Assembly (NCBI GenBank): GCA_039177505.1
Contig: JBCDFR010000010.1
Location: 1 to 64,000 of the forward strand
Source of the DNA: JABSQH01 sp039177505
GTDB lineage: Bacteria > Actinomycetota > Acidimicrobiia > Acidimicrobiales > Ilumatobacteraceae
DNA length: 64,000 nt
Direction: 5' to 3'
Of this stretch, positions 25,987 through 35,236 are shown in pieces. The notes below the pieces were generated by a model. It was not told the origin of the DNA and ran no database searches. It saw only the letters and a program-made list of their open reading frames with translations. The translations under genes were made by a program, and so were the position numbers. Each line of letters starts with the position of its first letter. Positions within the stretch are counted from its first letter, which is position 1.

Positions 25987-26634
25987 CTACCGCGGTTCGC
26001 CGTCCAGGGAGCGCGCCATCAGCTCGATCATCCGTTGCGGAGCACCGTCGGTAGCCGAGAGCCCCTCGACAACTCCCGCCCGGTCTGCCGCGGATCGGTT
26101 CGCATTCAGTTTCTGCTTCGCCTCGATCCGTTCGAGTGACACCGACACCCCGACGATCGCGTCGAGTTGGCGGTCGATGAAGTCGATCGGCGCATCGCTC
26201 ACGGCCCATCGATGTGACCCGTCGGTGCGCCGTGTCTCGTGCCGGTCTGTGAGCGTCCGCACCAGGTCCGACAGCCACGCCTTGTCGGCGTGGACTCGGG
26301 CCACGCCGTGCACGTGGACCGCCTCGTAGTTCCACGTCGGTACGACGCGACCGTCGTTCTGTTGTTTGGATGGATACCAGCTCGGTGAGACGTAGCTCTC
26401 GGAGGTAACGGCAATCACTACGGCGCGGCTGCCATCGAGACGTTCCCACTGAGTGTTCGCCCGGGCGACGTGCCCGGCGAGATGACCCGCCTCGTGGTCG
26501 ACGATCATCGGGAGGCTGGTGACCTCGAACCCAACTTCCGTCGTAGACGAGACCAGATGGACGAGCGGTGCAGCCTCGAGCATCTCGAGCGCGGCCTGCT
26601 CGTCATCGACCCGATCGGACGGCCTCGCATACAC
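25987..26634 (-). CDS. PaiB-family FMN-binding protein
   Basis: The 215-residue protein carries PaiB signatures: MYARPSDRVDDEQAALEMLE at the start, TSLPMIVD, LAGHVARANTQW, SYVSPSWYPSK and VPTWNYEAVHVHGVARVH. This split-barrel flavin-binding family includes Bacillus PaiB, described as a regulator of sporulation and protease genes; many homologues probably bind FMN or haem without acting on DNA. Length is normal. It is monocistronic by spacing. Confidence 0.85.
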   Translation of the reverse strand: MYARPSDRVDDEQAALEMLEAAPLVHLVSSTTEVGFEVTSLPMIVDHEAGHLAGHVARANTQWERLDGSRAVVIAVTSESYVSPSWYPSKQQNDGRVVPTWNYEAVHVHGVARVHADKAWLSDLVRTLTDRHETRRTDGSHRWAVSDAPIDFIDRQLDAIVGVSVSLERIEAKQKLNANRSAADRAGVVEGLSATDGAPQRMIELMARSLDGEPR

Positions 26635-26749
26635 CTCTGCATCTCAGCATCACGCGCACCTAGGGAGCAAGACCGTTCCGAGCGGTGAGCTGGCGGGTAC
26701 GTGGTGTCGCGCTAGCCGCCGAGCCGTGCTGTCGATGATCGAGGCCCGG

Positions 26750-27772
26750 TCACGGCGGGTCGACCGGGGTAAGCCAGCCTTCCGGTGCTGAGCGGACGGC
26801 GGTCTGTATCTCGGTGAGGACGTCGAGCAGGCGCACGGTTGTTGTACCGATCTCACCGGTGCCGACAGGGACACGCCCGCCGTCGACGAGGATTGCCCCC
26901 ACCGCAGCCAGTCCCGCGGCGGTGCCTGACAGCGCGATCTCGCCGTCGGGTCGTGCAGCGACGGCGGTGAGATCGTCGACGGTGATCGTCTGCTCGCTCA
27001 CCTCGTAGCCGAGGTCCGCCGCAATCTGCAGGATCGAGTGGCGGGTTACGCCGTCGAGAAACGCACTCGTCAACGCAGGGGTGACGACCCGCCGGCTGTC
27101 GAGCAGCATCACGTTTGACGCGCCGGTCTCTTCGATCCGTCCGCCCGGAGCGAAGAGCACTTGGTCGGCGCCGTGCTCGCGGGCAACTTGCGTTGTGCCG
27201 AGCGCCATCACGTAGTTGGCCCCTGCCTTGACCGCACCGAATTGCGGCGTCGTCCTCGGCTGTTCGGTCTCGACCTTGACCGTCAGCGGCCGACCGCCGC
27301 CAGCGAAGTACGACCCGACCGGACTGGCCAAGACGTACAGCAATGCCTCCGTGCTGGGGCTCGCCGCCGATCCCACGTTCGACTCGGTGCCGAGCAGCGT
27401 CGGTCGCAGGTACAGCGACCCGGGTGGGTCCGGGACGATGTCCTCGCACGCGGCGACGACATCGATGATCATCTGCGACACGAGGTCGACCGGCGGCACG
27501 GGCAGCACGACCGCGCTGGCGGAGGTCTGGAGCCGCGCGGCATGACGCTGTAGCTGGAAGATTCGGACCACGCCGTCGACCCCGCGATGGGCCTTGAGTC
27601 CTTCGAAGCATGCGCTGCCGTAGTGCAGTGCATGGGTCGCCGGGTGCAGCGACAGCGGCGCCAGGCCGGTCAGCTCGGGCGTGGTCCAGGCGCCGTCGCT
27701 CCAGTGGGCCACGCTCATGTGTTCGCCGAACGTTGTTCCGAACGGCGCAGGTGGGACGTGGGGATTCGTCAC
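26750..27772 (-). CDS. ilvE: branched-chain amino acid aminotransferase
   Basis: This 340-residue class IV PLP aminotransferase interconverts branched-chain amino acids and 2-oxoacids. Visible signatures are HALHYGSACFEGLKAHRG, YLRPTLLGTESNVG, the PLP-lysine Lys182 in FGAVKAGANYVMAL, and GGRIEETGASNVMLLDS. Length is close to normal for the actinobacterial form. It is divergent from the downstream membrane protein gene with about 110 nt between starts. Confidence 0.93.
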   Translation of the reverse strand: MTNPHVPPAPFGTTFGEHMSVAHWSDGAWTTPELTGLAPLSLHPATHALHYGSACFEGLKAHRGVDGVVRIFQLQRHAARLQTSASAVVLPVPPVDLVSQMIIDVVAACEDIVPDPPGSLYLRPTLLGTESNVGSAASPSTEALLYVLASPVGSYFAGGGRPLTVKVETEQPRTTPQFGAVKAGANYVMALGTTQVAREHGADQVLFAPGGRIEETGASNVMLLDSRRVVTPALTSAFLDGVTRHSILQIAADLGYEVSEQTITVDDLTAVAARPDGEIALSGTAAGLAAVGAILVDGGRVPVGTGEIGTTTVRLLDVLTEIQTAVRSAPEGWLTPVDPP

Positions 27773-27885
27773 CTCTACAGCGTCGCACCTCTGGCCGACC
27801 CCCGAAGAAGTGGTTCAACGCGGAGTTCGCGAACGGAAGAAGAACGACAGCGCAGGATGTGAGATCCCGGCGTACCGTCATCCCA

Positions 27886-28971
27886 GTGATCGAGATTGCT
27901 GCGTCTACGCCAGCGATGCCGCGTCGTCGCCGGGCGCGTGCTCTCCAGGTCGTCGCCGCCGTCGCGATGATGGGCGTGCTCGGTGCCGCGGTGTGGTGGC
28001 AACGAGACACAGTGGGCGCATCGATCGACGAACTCGGGCAGATGGCGCCCGTCGTCGTTGTCGGTCTGCTCTTCCTCGGTATCGGCGAGCGTTGGCTGCG
28101 GGCCGACACGCTGCGCAGTCTGTTGCTCGACCCGCATGCGCCGAGCTTCAGCCAGGCCCTGACGATCCACGACGTCGGGGCCGCCGCCAGCAAGGGTGTG
28201 CCCCTTGGCGGCCCGCTCTCGCTGGCGCTGCGATGGTCGATCGCCCGCGACGTGGCGATCTCCGGTGACCGCTTGGCATCGGCCCTGGTCGCATACGGCG
28301 TCGCGACCACGTTTGCGACGTGGTTGCTCCCCTTCTGCTGGTTGCTGGTCGACGTCGCCCAACGGTCACCCACTTCCACCGATGTCGTCGGCCTTGCCGT
28401 GTGCGCAACCGTGCTCGTCGGATCTGCTCTGTTCTGGGCGGTGGTTCTCTCCAGCCAACGGGCGATGGAGTGGATCGACTCGCTCACGGCGTGGCTCTGG
28501 CGACCGCTCGCACGGCGCAGCGATCGCGCCGCGCACTTTGATCCGGTGTCGCGGCTCGCCGAGATCCGCACCTCGTTGCGCACAACGGCGCGCCGGCCAG
28601 GTGGGCTGGTGGCGCGCACGGTGCTGATCCAGTGCTGTGGCGCAATGATCTTGTACATCGCACTGCGCGGTGTCGGGGTCGGCGGCGAGTTGGGCATGGT
28701 CGAGTTCGCCCGCGTCTACTTCGTCGTCACGCTGTTGAGTTCGTTCGTTCCGGTTCCCGGTGGTGTGGGAGTGGTCGAAGCCGGTCTCACGGCGGCGCTG
28801 GTCAGCGCCGGCGTACCGACGGCGTCGGCGCTCGGAGCGGTCCTCGTGTACCGGTTGCTGACGTACGTCGCCCCGATCATGGTCGGCGCCGCGCTGTATG
28901 CGGTGTGGCGCCTGCGGCGTACGGTCGCCGTGTCGACCGCATCGTCATCACTTGTGTCCTCCAGCAGCTGA
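27886..28971 (+). CDS. lysylphosphatidylglycerol synthase TM-region-like membrane protein (UPF0104)
   Basis: This roughly 361-residue polytopic protein has helices such as LQVVAAVAMMGVLGAAVWW, SALVAYGVATTFATWLLPFC and VYFVVTLLSSFVPVPGGVGV. The last continues into VEAGLTAALVSAGVPTASAL, the signature of the LPG synthase flippase-like domain (GGxGxxE). No synthase domain is attached, so a flippase or lipid-related transporter is likely. Start is uncertain: GTG 27886 or ATG 27916, neither with a clear ribosome site. Confidence 0.75.
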   Translation: MIEIAASTPAMPRRRRARALQVVAAVAMMGVLGAAVWWQRDTVGASIDELGQMAPVVVVGLLFLGIGERWLRADTLRSLLLDPHAPSFSQALTIHDVGAAASKGVPLGGPLSLALRWSIARDVAISGDRLASALVAYGVATTFATWLLPFCWLLVDVAQRSPTSTDVVGLAVCATVLVGSALFWAVVLSSQRAMEWIDSLTAWLWRPLARRSDRAAHFDPVSRLAEIRTSLRTTARRPGGLVARTVLIQCCGAMILYIALRGVGVGGELGMVEFARVYFVVTLLSSFVPVPGGVGVVEAGLTAALVSAGVPTASALGAVLVYRLLTYVAPIMVGAALYAVWRLRRTVAVSTASSSLVSSSS

Positions 28972-29010
28972 ACACAGCATGTGCCGACGTACGCCAGCAG
29001 AATTCGGCTC

Positions 29011-29556
29011 ATGAGCGCAGTTCCGCCCGACGTACTCGACCGACCTGTCGAGGGCTTCCGGTTGGACGGCGCCACGACGTTGCGCGAGATCAGCTCGCGT
29101 GAGCCGACGCTGCTCGTGTTCCTCCGTCACTTCGGTTGACTGTTTCCCAAGGAGGTCATTCACGACCTCACGCTGGCCGCCGTGCGCGACCGCTCCATTC
29201 CCCGCCCTGTGTTCATCGTGATGGCTGATGCCGTTGCCGGGGAACGTTACGTCGACGCGTACACACCACCGGAGGCGGCCGATACCGCGGCCGGGATTGC
29301 TGACCCAGACCAGGTGCTCCATCGCATGTTCGAGGTACCACGGGGCGGCTGGCGGGAGATGTTCGGACTCCGCTCATGGGCCGCCGGTATCCGTGCCACG
29401 CTGCGGGGCAAGACCGTTGGTGCCAAGGTCGGTGATGGGTGGACACTGCCGACGTGGGTCGTGCTCGACGACGCTGAGATGACATGGCGGTGGGTCGGAA
29501 CGCACGCGGGCGATCGGCCCGACCTCGGTGACGTCCCTCGTTCCAGGGCGGCATGA
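29011..29556 (+). CDS. peroxiredoxin-like 2 / SelU-like protein with in-frame TGA at the active site
   Basis: One open frame from ATG 29011 to TGA 29554 spans 181 codons and is interrupted only by TGA at 29137-29139 (codon 43). Upstream it reads PTLLVFLRHFG and downstream LFPKEVIHDLTLAAVRD, so the TGA replaces the peroxidatic cysteine of the FLRHFGC motif of AhpC/TSA PRXL2-like proteins. The rest is well conserved, with TLPTWVVLDDAEMTWRWVG near the end. Either selenocysteine is inserted or the gene is broken; if broken, only 29182-29556 could be translated. The next gene overlaps its stop by 4 nt. Confidence 0.7.
29152..29169 (+). other. hairpin downstream of the in-frame TGA (possible SECIS-like element)
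   Basis: GAGGTC-ATTCAC-GACCTC forms a 6-bp stem with a 6-nt loop. Its stem starts 12 nt and its loop 18 nt after the TGA, inside the distance usual for bacterial SECIS. The loop does not begin with the conserved G, which weakens the match. Confidence 0.35.
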
Positions 29557-32345
29557 TCACTCTGGTCGCGGTGCACGGCAACGGTGGTGGTGGCTTCCGT
29601 TTCGCGCGGGCCGTCCCCTTCGTGGATGACGACATCAACTTCCACGCGGTCACCCTTCCTGGCTTCGGAGGGCGACCAGCCGACCGCGCCCTGCGCACGC
29701 TCCCGGACTATGCCGAACAGCTGTGGCGCGAGATCGAGGATCTGCCGCGTCCGCTGGTCGTGCTCGGTCACGGGATCGGTGGTTCGATTGCACTCGACAT
29801 GGTGCAACGCCATGACGTCGACGGAGTGATCCTCCACGCGCCGGTCGGCACTCGACTCGAACGACGATGGTTCCCGCGCCTGATGCGGCCAGAGCCGGTC
29901 CGGGCCCTCATCAAGTGGGGGATCAGCTCCAAGGTCACTCGGCCGATCATCGGGCGTCGCTTCTTCTCTTCCAGCGTGCCCACGGACTACCGCAATCGGT
30001 TCCTCGACGAGTACGGCCGCGCCGAGGCGTTCTCGCAGATGTTCGACGTGATCACGCCGCAGTGGTGGGACGAGCTCGACTCAGTCGACATCCCTGCGCT
30101 GATGCTGTGGGGATCCGACGACCGCGTCCTCGGCGCCGATCAAGTCGCGGACTATCGAGCGCTGCTGCCCCGCACCTGGGTCGACGTGGTCGAAGGGTGG
30201 GGGCACTTTCCGATGGTCGAAGGACCGCAGGAGTACGCCGCCACGGTTGGTGAGTGGGCGCGCCGGCTGGTCGAGCATCGAACCCCGCCGGTGCGCGTCG
30301 GATCAGGTCTCCTCGCGGCGGAGGGTATTGGGCCGAAGGCGGCGCTTCTCGACACCGCGGCGTGTGCTGGTCTTCCGGTTCCGGCGGCGGCTGTCATCCC
30401 GCCAGATGCCGACGTCGTCGTGCCGGCTGCCGTGTCCATCGGCGGCGACCTGGCCGTCCGCTCGGCGTTCTCCTCCGAGGACGGCACGACGACGTCGAAC
30501 GCCGGGCGGTTCGCCACCGAACTCAACGTCGATCCGTCCGATGCCCCTGCTTTCGCCGCAGCCGTCCGCATTGTTCGCGAGTCGGCCGACCAGTCGGTCG
30601 AGCGGTCCGATGTGCTCGTGATGTCGATGGTCGCGGCGCGCGTTGCCGGCGTCGCGTTCAGTGAACCGGGCTGGCAAGACGACCTGGTCGAATGGGTCGG
30701 CGGCACCGCCGACGGGCTGGTCGGCGGGACTCGCCGTGGTGAGCGGCTCTCGCTGCCGCGCCTGCAGCGTGGCGAACGCCTCGGCGCCGCCTACGACGCG
30801 TGGCAGCATCGTCTCGCGGCGCTGTTGCGCGCGGTGCGCACGGTCTTCGGAGAGCGCCCGGCGACGCCGGGATGGGACGTCGAGTGGGCTGACGACGGCT
30901 CGACGTGCTGGTTGCTGCAGATCCGGCCCATCACCGCGTCGCCGCTGCGCAACGAAGCGTTCACCATCGCCAATCACCGCGAGATCCTCCCGGACCCACC
31001 GTCGGCCTTCATGACGTCGGTGATCGCTACCGGCTCCCCGCAACTCTTCGACTACTACCGTCGGTTCGACGCGACACTTCCCGCGCATCGCAATTTCATC
31101 GAGGTGTTCGACGGTCGCCCGCTGATCAATCTGTCGTTGATGGTCGACTTCATGCGATCGCTGGGACTGCCGACCAAGCTCGTCACCGACTCCATCGGGG
31201 GCAGCGATGCGGGCGGCGTTGGAGTCCGACCCCGGCGGATCGTGCGCCGACTGCCGGTGCTGGCGCGTCTCGGCATCGCACAACTGAGGGCGGTCGGCTA
31301 TGCCAATCGCACCGCGCAGCGCCTGGCTGGGCTGACGACGACGCCAGCAAATTCGGTGAGCGAAGCCGTCGACCGAGCCGTGACGGCGTACGTCGCCACC
31401 GTTCACGCGATGACCGCTCTGAACACGGCGGCCAGCCTCCCGACGTCGGTGTTGCGCTCACTCGGCGTGCTCGAACAACACGCGGCGCGCACGGAGACGG
31501 CTGCCACCACGATGTTCCGCGACCTCGACTCGGTCCGCCCCGACGACGCCTCATGGCGCGACTGGCTGGCACGGTATGGCCACCGGGGCATCTACGAGTC
31601 CGACCTCGCTCGGCCTCGATACGCCGAGGATCCGTCGCCGATCGTCGCTGCGCTCGACTCGCCGATGCCGCCCCGGTCATTCCCACCGCGCACGACCCTC
31701 GGCTGGCTGGCCACACCGGTGTGGTGGGCGGCGCGTCGCCCGATCGTTGCGCGCGAAGCGTTCCGCAGCGACGCGATGCGGACGTTCCTCGAGATCCGTC
31801 GCGACCTCGTACGGACCGCAGAATCAGCGGGCGTCAACGGCGATGCGTTGTGGCGTCTCGACGTCAGCGAGGCCCGGCAGCTCGACGACGGGTGGCTCCC
31901 CGATCCCGGACTGCTGGCACAACGGGCAGAGGACCACCGGCGACGGCAACGAACTCCGATCCCCGACGTGATTCACCGATTCGAGTCGCTCGACGCCCGT
32001 CGTTCGACGGTCGGGTCCGACGAGCTGCACGGGCTGGGACTGGTCGCGGCTGCGGTCGAAGGAGTCGCATGGGTGCTCGACGAGCCGGCCTATGAGCTGC
32101 CCGACGGTTACGACCCGAGCTCTACGATTCTGATCGCCCCGAGCGTCGACCCTGGCTGGCTGACCACTTTCCGTCGTGTCTCGGGCGTGGCGATCGAGCT
32201 CGGTGGCGATTTGTCGCACGGGTCGATCGTGCTGCGCGAGCTGGGACTGCCATCGGTGACAAACGTGGTCGGCCTCACCGCGACGATCGCGACCGGAGAT
32301 CGCGTCGCGATCGACGGCCAACGCGGCACCGTACGACGGCTCTAG
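29553..32345 (+). CDS. alpha/beta hydrolase fused to a PEP-synthase/rifampin-phosphotransferase-like enzyme
   Basis: The 930-residue protein has three parts. Residues 1-245 are an alpha/beta hydrolase (VAVHGNGGGGFRFARAV, VVLGHGIGGSIALDM, LWGSDDRVLG, WGHFPMVEGP), with Gly at the usual nucleophile position (GHGIGG). Residues about 265-470 resemble the PPDK/PEP-synthase ATP-binding domain (LAVRSAFSSEDGTTTSNAGR, CWLLQIRPI). The last 60 residues are a swivelling phosphohistidine domain (GGDLSHGSIVLRELGLPSVT). The order after the hydrolase matches rifampin phosphotransferase. The start overlaps the peroxiredoxin-like gene, so the two may work together. Substrate unknown. Confidence 0.75.
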   Translation: MITLVAVHGNGGGGFRFARAVPFVDDDINFHAVTLPGFGGRPADRALRTLPDYAEQLWREIEDLPRPLVVLGHGIGGSIALDMVQRHDVDGVILHAPVGTRLERRWFPRLMRPEPVRALIKWGISSKVTRPIIGRRFFSSSVPTDYRNRFLDEYGRAEAFSQMFDVITPQWWDELDSVDIPALMLWGSDDRVLGADQVADYRALLPRTWVDVVEGWGHFPMVEGPQEYAATVGEWARRLVEHRTPPVRVGSGLLAAEGIGPKAALLDTAACAGLPVPAAAVIPPDADVVVPAAVSIGGDLAVRSAFSSEDGTTTSNAGRFATELNVDPSDAPAFAAAVRIVRESADQSVERSDVLVMSMVAARVAGVAFSEPGWQDDLVEWVGGTADGLVGGTRRGERLSLPRLQRGERLGAAYDAWQHRLAALLRAVRTVFGERPATPGWDVEWADDGSTCWLLQIRPITASPLRNEAFTIANHREILPDPPSAFMTSVIATGSPQLFDYYRRFDATLPAHRNFIEVFDGRPLINLSLMVDFMRSLGLPTKLVTDSIGGSDAGGVGVRPRRIVRRLPVLARLGIAQLRAVGYANRTAQRLAGLTTTPANSVSEAVDRAVTAYVATVHAMTALNTAASLPTSVLRSLGVLEQHAARTETAATTMFRDLDSVRPDDASWRDWLARYGHRGIYESDLARPRYAEDPSPIVAALDSPMPPRSFPPRTTLGWLATPVWWAARRPIVAREAFRSDAMRTFLEIRRDLVRTAESAGVNGDALWRLDVSEARQLDDGWLPDPGLLAQRAEDHRRRQRTPIPDVIHRFESLDARRSTVGSDELHGLGLVAAAVEGVAWVLDEPAYELPDGYDPSSTILIAPSVDPGWLTTFRRVSGVAIELGGDLSHGSIVLRELGLPSVTNVVGLTATIATGDRVAIDGQRGTVRRL

Positions 32346-32508
32346 CAGCGGCGACACCGACACAACACTCGACAACCCGACCGTCCCGCCAGGTCGAGGA
32401 CTCCTCGAGACCGGATCGACTTCGACACCGATCGCTGTGATCGCCTTGGCGCTGCTCGGTGGCGGGTTCGGCCTGATCGGCCTGTCGCGGCGTGGCGCGT
32501 CGGGCTGA
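32344..32508 (+). pseudogene. orphan C-terminal LPXTG-like sorting signal
   Basis: In the frame starting at 32344 the DNA reads a Ser/Gly/Thr linker, then GRGLLETGSTSTPIAVIA and LALLGGGFGLIGLSRRG before a stop at 32506-32508. This is the form of a sortase signal: LPETG-like motif, hydrophobic segment, basic tail. It lies in a different frame from the preceding gene, has no start codon in context, and looks like the remnant of a surface protein. Confidence 0.45.
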
Positions 32509-32611
32509 TCTGCCCGGCGGCCACTCTGGACAGCGGATCTGACGCGACTGTCGGCGGCGGCATCGAATACATTCGCGCCATGGCCCACGCCCCCCGTGAA
32601 GGCAGCTGTTG

Positions 32612-33502
32612 ATGGCTCGGTTCGGTCGAGTGCTTACCGCGATGGTCACGCCGTTCGACGGACACGGCGAGCTCGACGTCGACAAGGCGGTATCGCTCGC
32701 CAAGTGGCTCGTCGAGCAAGGCAACGAGGGACTTGTGGTGTCGGGAACGACGGGCGAGTCGGCGACCTTGTCGATCGACGAGAAGCTGACGCTGTTCGAG
32801 AACGTCGCCAGCGCGGTCACCGTCCCGATCATCGCTGGTACCACCGGCTCCAACACGCGCATGGACATCGGCCTGACCGAAGAAGCGTCGAAGCTCGGAG
32901 TCGCCGGAATCCTCGGTGTCTGCCCGTACTACAACCGCCCATCTCAGGCCGGCCTCGAAGCCCATTTCCGGGCGATCGCCGGGTCGGTCGACCTGCCCGT
33001 CGTGCTGTACGACATCCCGATCCGCACCGGACGCAAGATCGATTCGACGACGCTTGTTCGCCTGGCCAACGACGTACCAAACATCGTGGCGCTCAAGGAC
33101 GCGGCGAAGAACCCGGGCGCCACCGCCGCCGTGAAGGCAAACAGCCCTGACGACTTCGAGATCTACTCCGGCGATGACCCGATGACCCTGCCGCTCTTGG
33201 CCATCGGGGCCGTCGGGGCGATCGGCGTCGCCACCCACTGGTGCGCGCCGGACCACGTCGAGATGTTCGATGCGTGGGCTCGCCGCGACATCGACGCGGT
33301 GCAGCGGATCAACGCCCGCCAGCTCGAGAGCTTCGAGTTCGAGACGAGCGAGGACGCCCCGAACCCGGTGCCGTCGAAGGCCATGTTGCGCACGCTCGGG
33401 CACGACGTCGGCGAGTGTCGTTTCCCGATGGGTCCGACGCCTCACGGACTCGAAGATGCGGCCCGCTCGGTGTACCAGCGGCTGGTCGGCGCCCGTGGCT
33501 GA
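32612..33502 (+). CDS. dapA: 4-hydroxy-tetrahydrodipicolinate synthase
   Basis: This 296-residue aldolase-fold enzyme condenses pyruvate with aspartate semialdehyde. It shows VVSGTTGESATLS, GVCPYYNRPSQAGLEAHF, VVLYDIPIRTGRKID (catalytic Tyr) and the Schiff-base lysine in NIVALKDAAKNP. I start at ATG 32612; a TTG one codon earlier is possible. It runs into rnj with an 8-nt overlap. dapB lies near 5.5 kb, so accessory genes occupy the usual dapB-dapA interval. Confidence 0.95.
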   Translation: MARFGRVLTAMVTPFDGHGELDVDKAVSLAKWLVEQGNEGLVVSGTTGESATLSIDEKLTLFENVASAVTVPIIAGTTGSNTRMDIGLTEEASKLGVAGILGVCPYYNRPSQAGLEAHFRAIAGSVDLPVVLYDIPIRTGRKIDSTTLVRLANDVPNIVALKDAAKNPGATAAVKANSPDDFEIYSGDDPMTLPLLAIGAVGAIGVATHWCAPDHVEMFDAWARRDIDAVQRINARQLESFEFETSEDAPNPVPSKAMLRTLGHDVGECRFPMGPTPHGLEDAARSVYQRLVGARG

Positions 33503-35234
33503 TCCCGATCATCGCGTCATGCTCGATCCGGCAGTGCCGGTGCGGGTCGTGTTCCTCGGCGGCCTCGGCGAGATCGGCCGCAACTGCATGGCCATCGAGC
33601 AAGGTGCGGCCGGCGATCCCGACCGCACGATCATCCTGATCGACTGTGGGCTGATGTTCCCCGACCCCGGGATGCACGGAATCGACCTCATCCTTCCCGA
33701 CTTCGGATACCTGCGAGACAACGCCGAACAGATCTCGGCGCTCGTGCTCACCCACGGTCACGAAGACCATGTGGGGGCCATCCATTTCATGATGCGTTCC
33801 GACGACGGCATCGGCGACCTGAGAAGTGAGCCACTGCCGATTTACGGGTCGCCGCTGACGCTTGGTATCGCCGCCAACCGCATCGACGAAGCGCGGATGA
33901 TGGACCGGGTCGACCTACGGCCCGTGGCCGACGGTGAGCTGGTCGATATCGGAGCGCTGGCGGTCGAGTTCATCCCCGTGACCCACTCGGTGCCGCATGC
34001 TCACGCGATCGCCGTACACACCACCCAAGGCGTCGTGCTGCACTCGGGTGACTACAAGATTGATCTCACGCCCGTCGACGAGCGTCGCACCGACCTCGCA
34101 CGCATCGGCCAGTTGGCCAAGTCGCCCGGCGTGCGTCTGTTGATGGCCGACTCGACCAATGCCGAAGAGCCGGGCTTCGCTCCGTCGGAGACGAGTGTCG
34201 GCGAGGTGTTGTACACCCTGTTCGCAGAACACCGTGAGCGTCGCATCGTCACCGCCAGCTTCGCCAGTCATCTACACCGGATCCAGCAGATCGCCGATGC
34301 CGCGATCGCCGACGGGCGAGTCGTCGCCACGCTCGGGCTGAGCATGAAGAAGAACGTTCGTCTCGGTCGCCAACTCAAGGTGCTGAACATCCCTGAGTCG
34401 TCGCTGGTCGACATCGAACAGATCGACGACTACCCGCCCGGGCAGGTGTGCGTGATCTCGACCGGTTCGCAGGGCGAACCGATGTCCGCGCTGGGCCTGA
34501 TGGCGCGCGGCGAAAACAAGTTCTTGAAGCTCGGCGAACACGACACCGTCGTGCTGTCGAGCCACGCCATCCCGGGCAACGAGAGCAATGTCAACCGGGT
34601 GATCGACGGGCTCTTGCGCCTCGGCGCCGAAGTCGTGCATTCCGGGGTCAGAGACGTCCACGCCACCGGCCACGCGCAGGCCGATGACATCAAGACGTAC
34701 CTGTCGATCGTCAACCCGGAGTGGTACGTACCGATCCACGGGGAGTATCGCCACATGGTGGCCAACGCTCGCCTGGCCGAGGTGATGGGCGTCGGACGGG
34801 ACCACGTGCTGTTGTGCGAAGACGGCGATGTTATCGAGCTCTCCGACCGCGGGCTCGAGCCGGTCGGCCGAGTGCCCGCCGGGTACCTCTACGTCGATGG
34901 GATCGTCGGTGATGTCGGCCAAGGGGTGTTGCGCGACCGACAGAAGCTGGCCGAAGAAGGCGTCGTGGTCGTCGTCGTGACCGTCGATGTCCAGACCGGC
35001 AAGGTGCTGGTTGGGCCCGAGATCATCACTCGCGGGTGGGTCTACGCTCCGGAGGCCGAGGACTTGCTCGACGAGGCCTGTGATGCGGTGGCCGATGCCG
35101 TCGAGGCAGCGCTCGTCGACGGCGTTCGCAATGTGGAAGCGCTGGAGCGCGACGTGCGGCGAGCAGCCGGACGGTTCGTCAACGAGCGGACCCGCCGACG
35201 GCCGATGATCGTCCCGGTCGTGATGGAGGCCTGA
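33495..35234 (+). CDS. rnj: ribonuclease J
   Basis: The 579-residue protein combines a metallo-beta-lactamase core (VVFLGGLGEIGRNCMAIEQ, LVLTHGHEDHVGAIHFMM, HSGDYKIDLTP) with a beta-CASP domain (STGSQGEPMSALGLMA, PIHGEYRHMVANARLAE) and a C-terminal RNase J domain. It acts as an exo- and endoribonuclease in RNA maturation. I choose GTG 33495, which overlaps dapA by 8 nt; ATG 33519 is an alternative. dapA-rnj pairing is typical of actinobacteria. Confidence 0.95.
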   Translation: MADPDHRVMLDPAVPVRVVFLGGLGEIGRNCMAIEQGAAGDPDRTIILIDCGLMFPDPGMHGIDLILPDFGYLRDNAEQISALVLTHGHEDHVGAIHFMMRSDDGIGDLRSEPLPIYGSPLTLGIAANRIDEARMMDRVDLRPVADGELVDIGALAVEFIPVTHSVPHAHAIAVHTTQGVVLHSGDYKIDLTPVDERRTDLARIGQLAKSPGVRLLMADSTNAEEPGFAPSETSVGEVLYTLFAEHRERRIVTASFASHLHRIQQIADAAIADGRVVATLGLSMKKNVRLGRQLKVLNIPESSLVDIEQIDDYPPGQVCVISTGSQGEPMSALGLMARGENKFLKLGEHDTVVLSSHAIPGNESNVNRVIDGLLRLGAEVVHSGVRDVHATGHAQADDIKTYLSIVNPEWYVPIHGEYRHMVANARLAEVMGVGRDHVLLCEDGDVIELSDRGLEPVGRVPAGYLYVDGIVGDVGQGVLRDRQKLAEEGVVVVVVTVDVQTGKVLVGPEIITRGWVYAPEAEDLLDEACDAVADAVEAALVDGVRNVEALERDVRRAAGRFVNERTRRRPMIVPVVMEA

Positions 35235-35236
35235 CA

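Noticed and set aside
27800..27850. Additional REP-like copy near 27.8 kb
   Set aside because: It shares GGAGTTCGCGAAC-like wording but lacks the GGAATCCCCGG core and the central hairpin.
29553..32508. Stop readthrough of the fusion protein into the LPXTG-like tail
   Set aside because: The tail is in a different frame from the fusion gene, so readthrough of TAG at 32343-32345 would not reach it.
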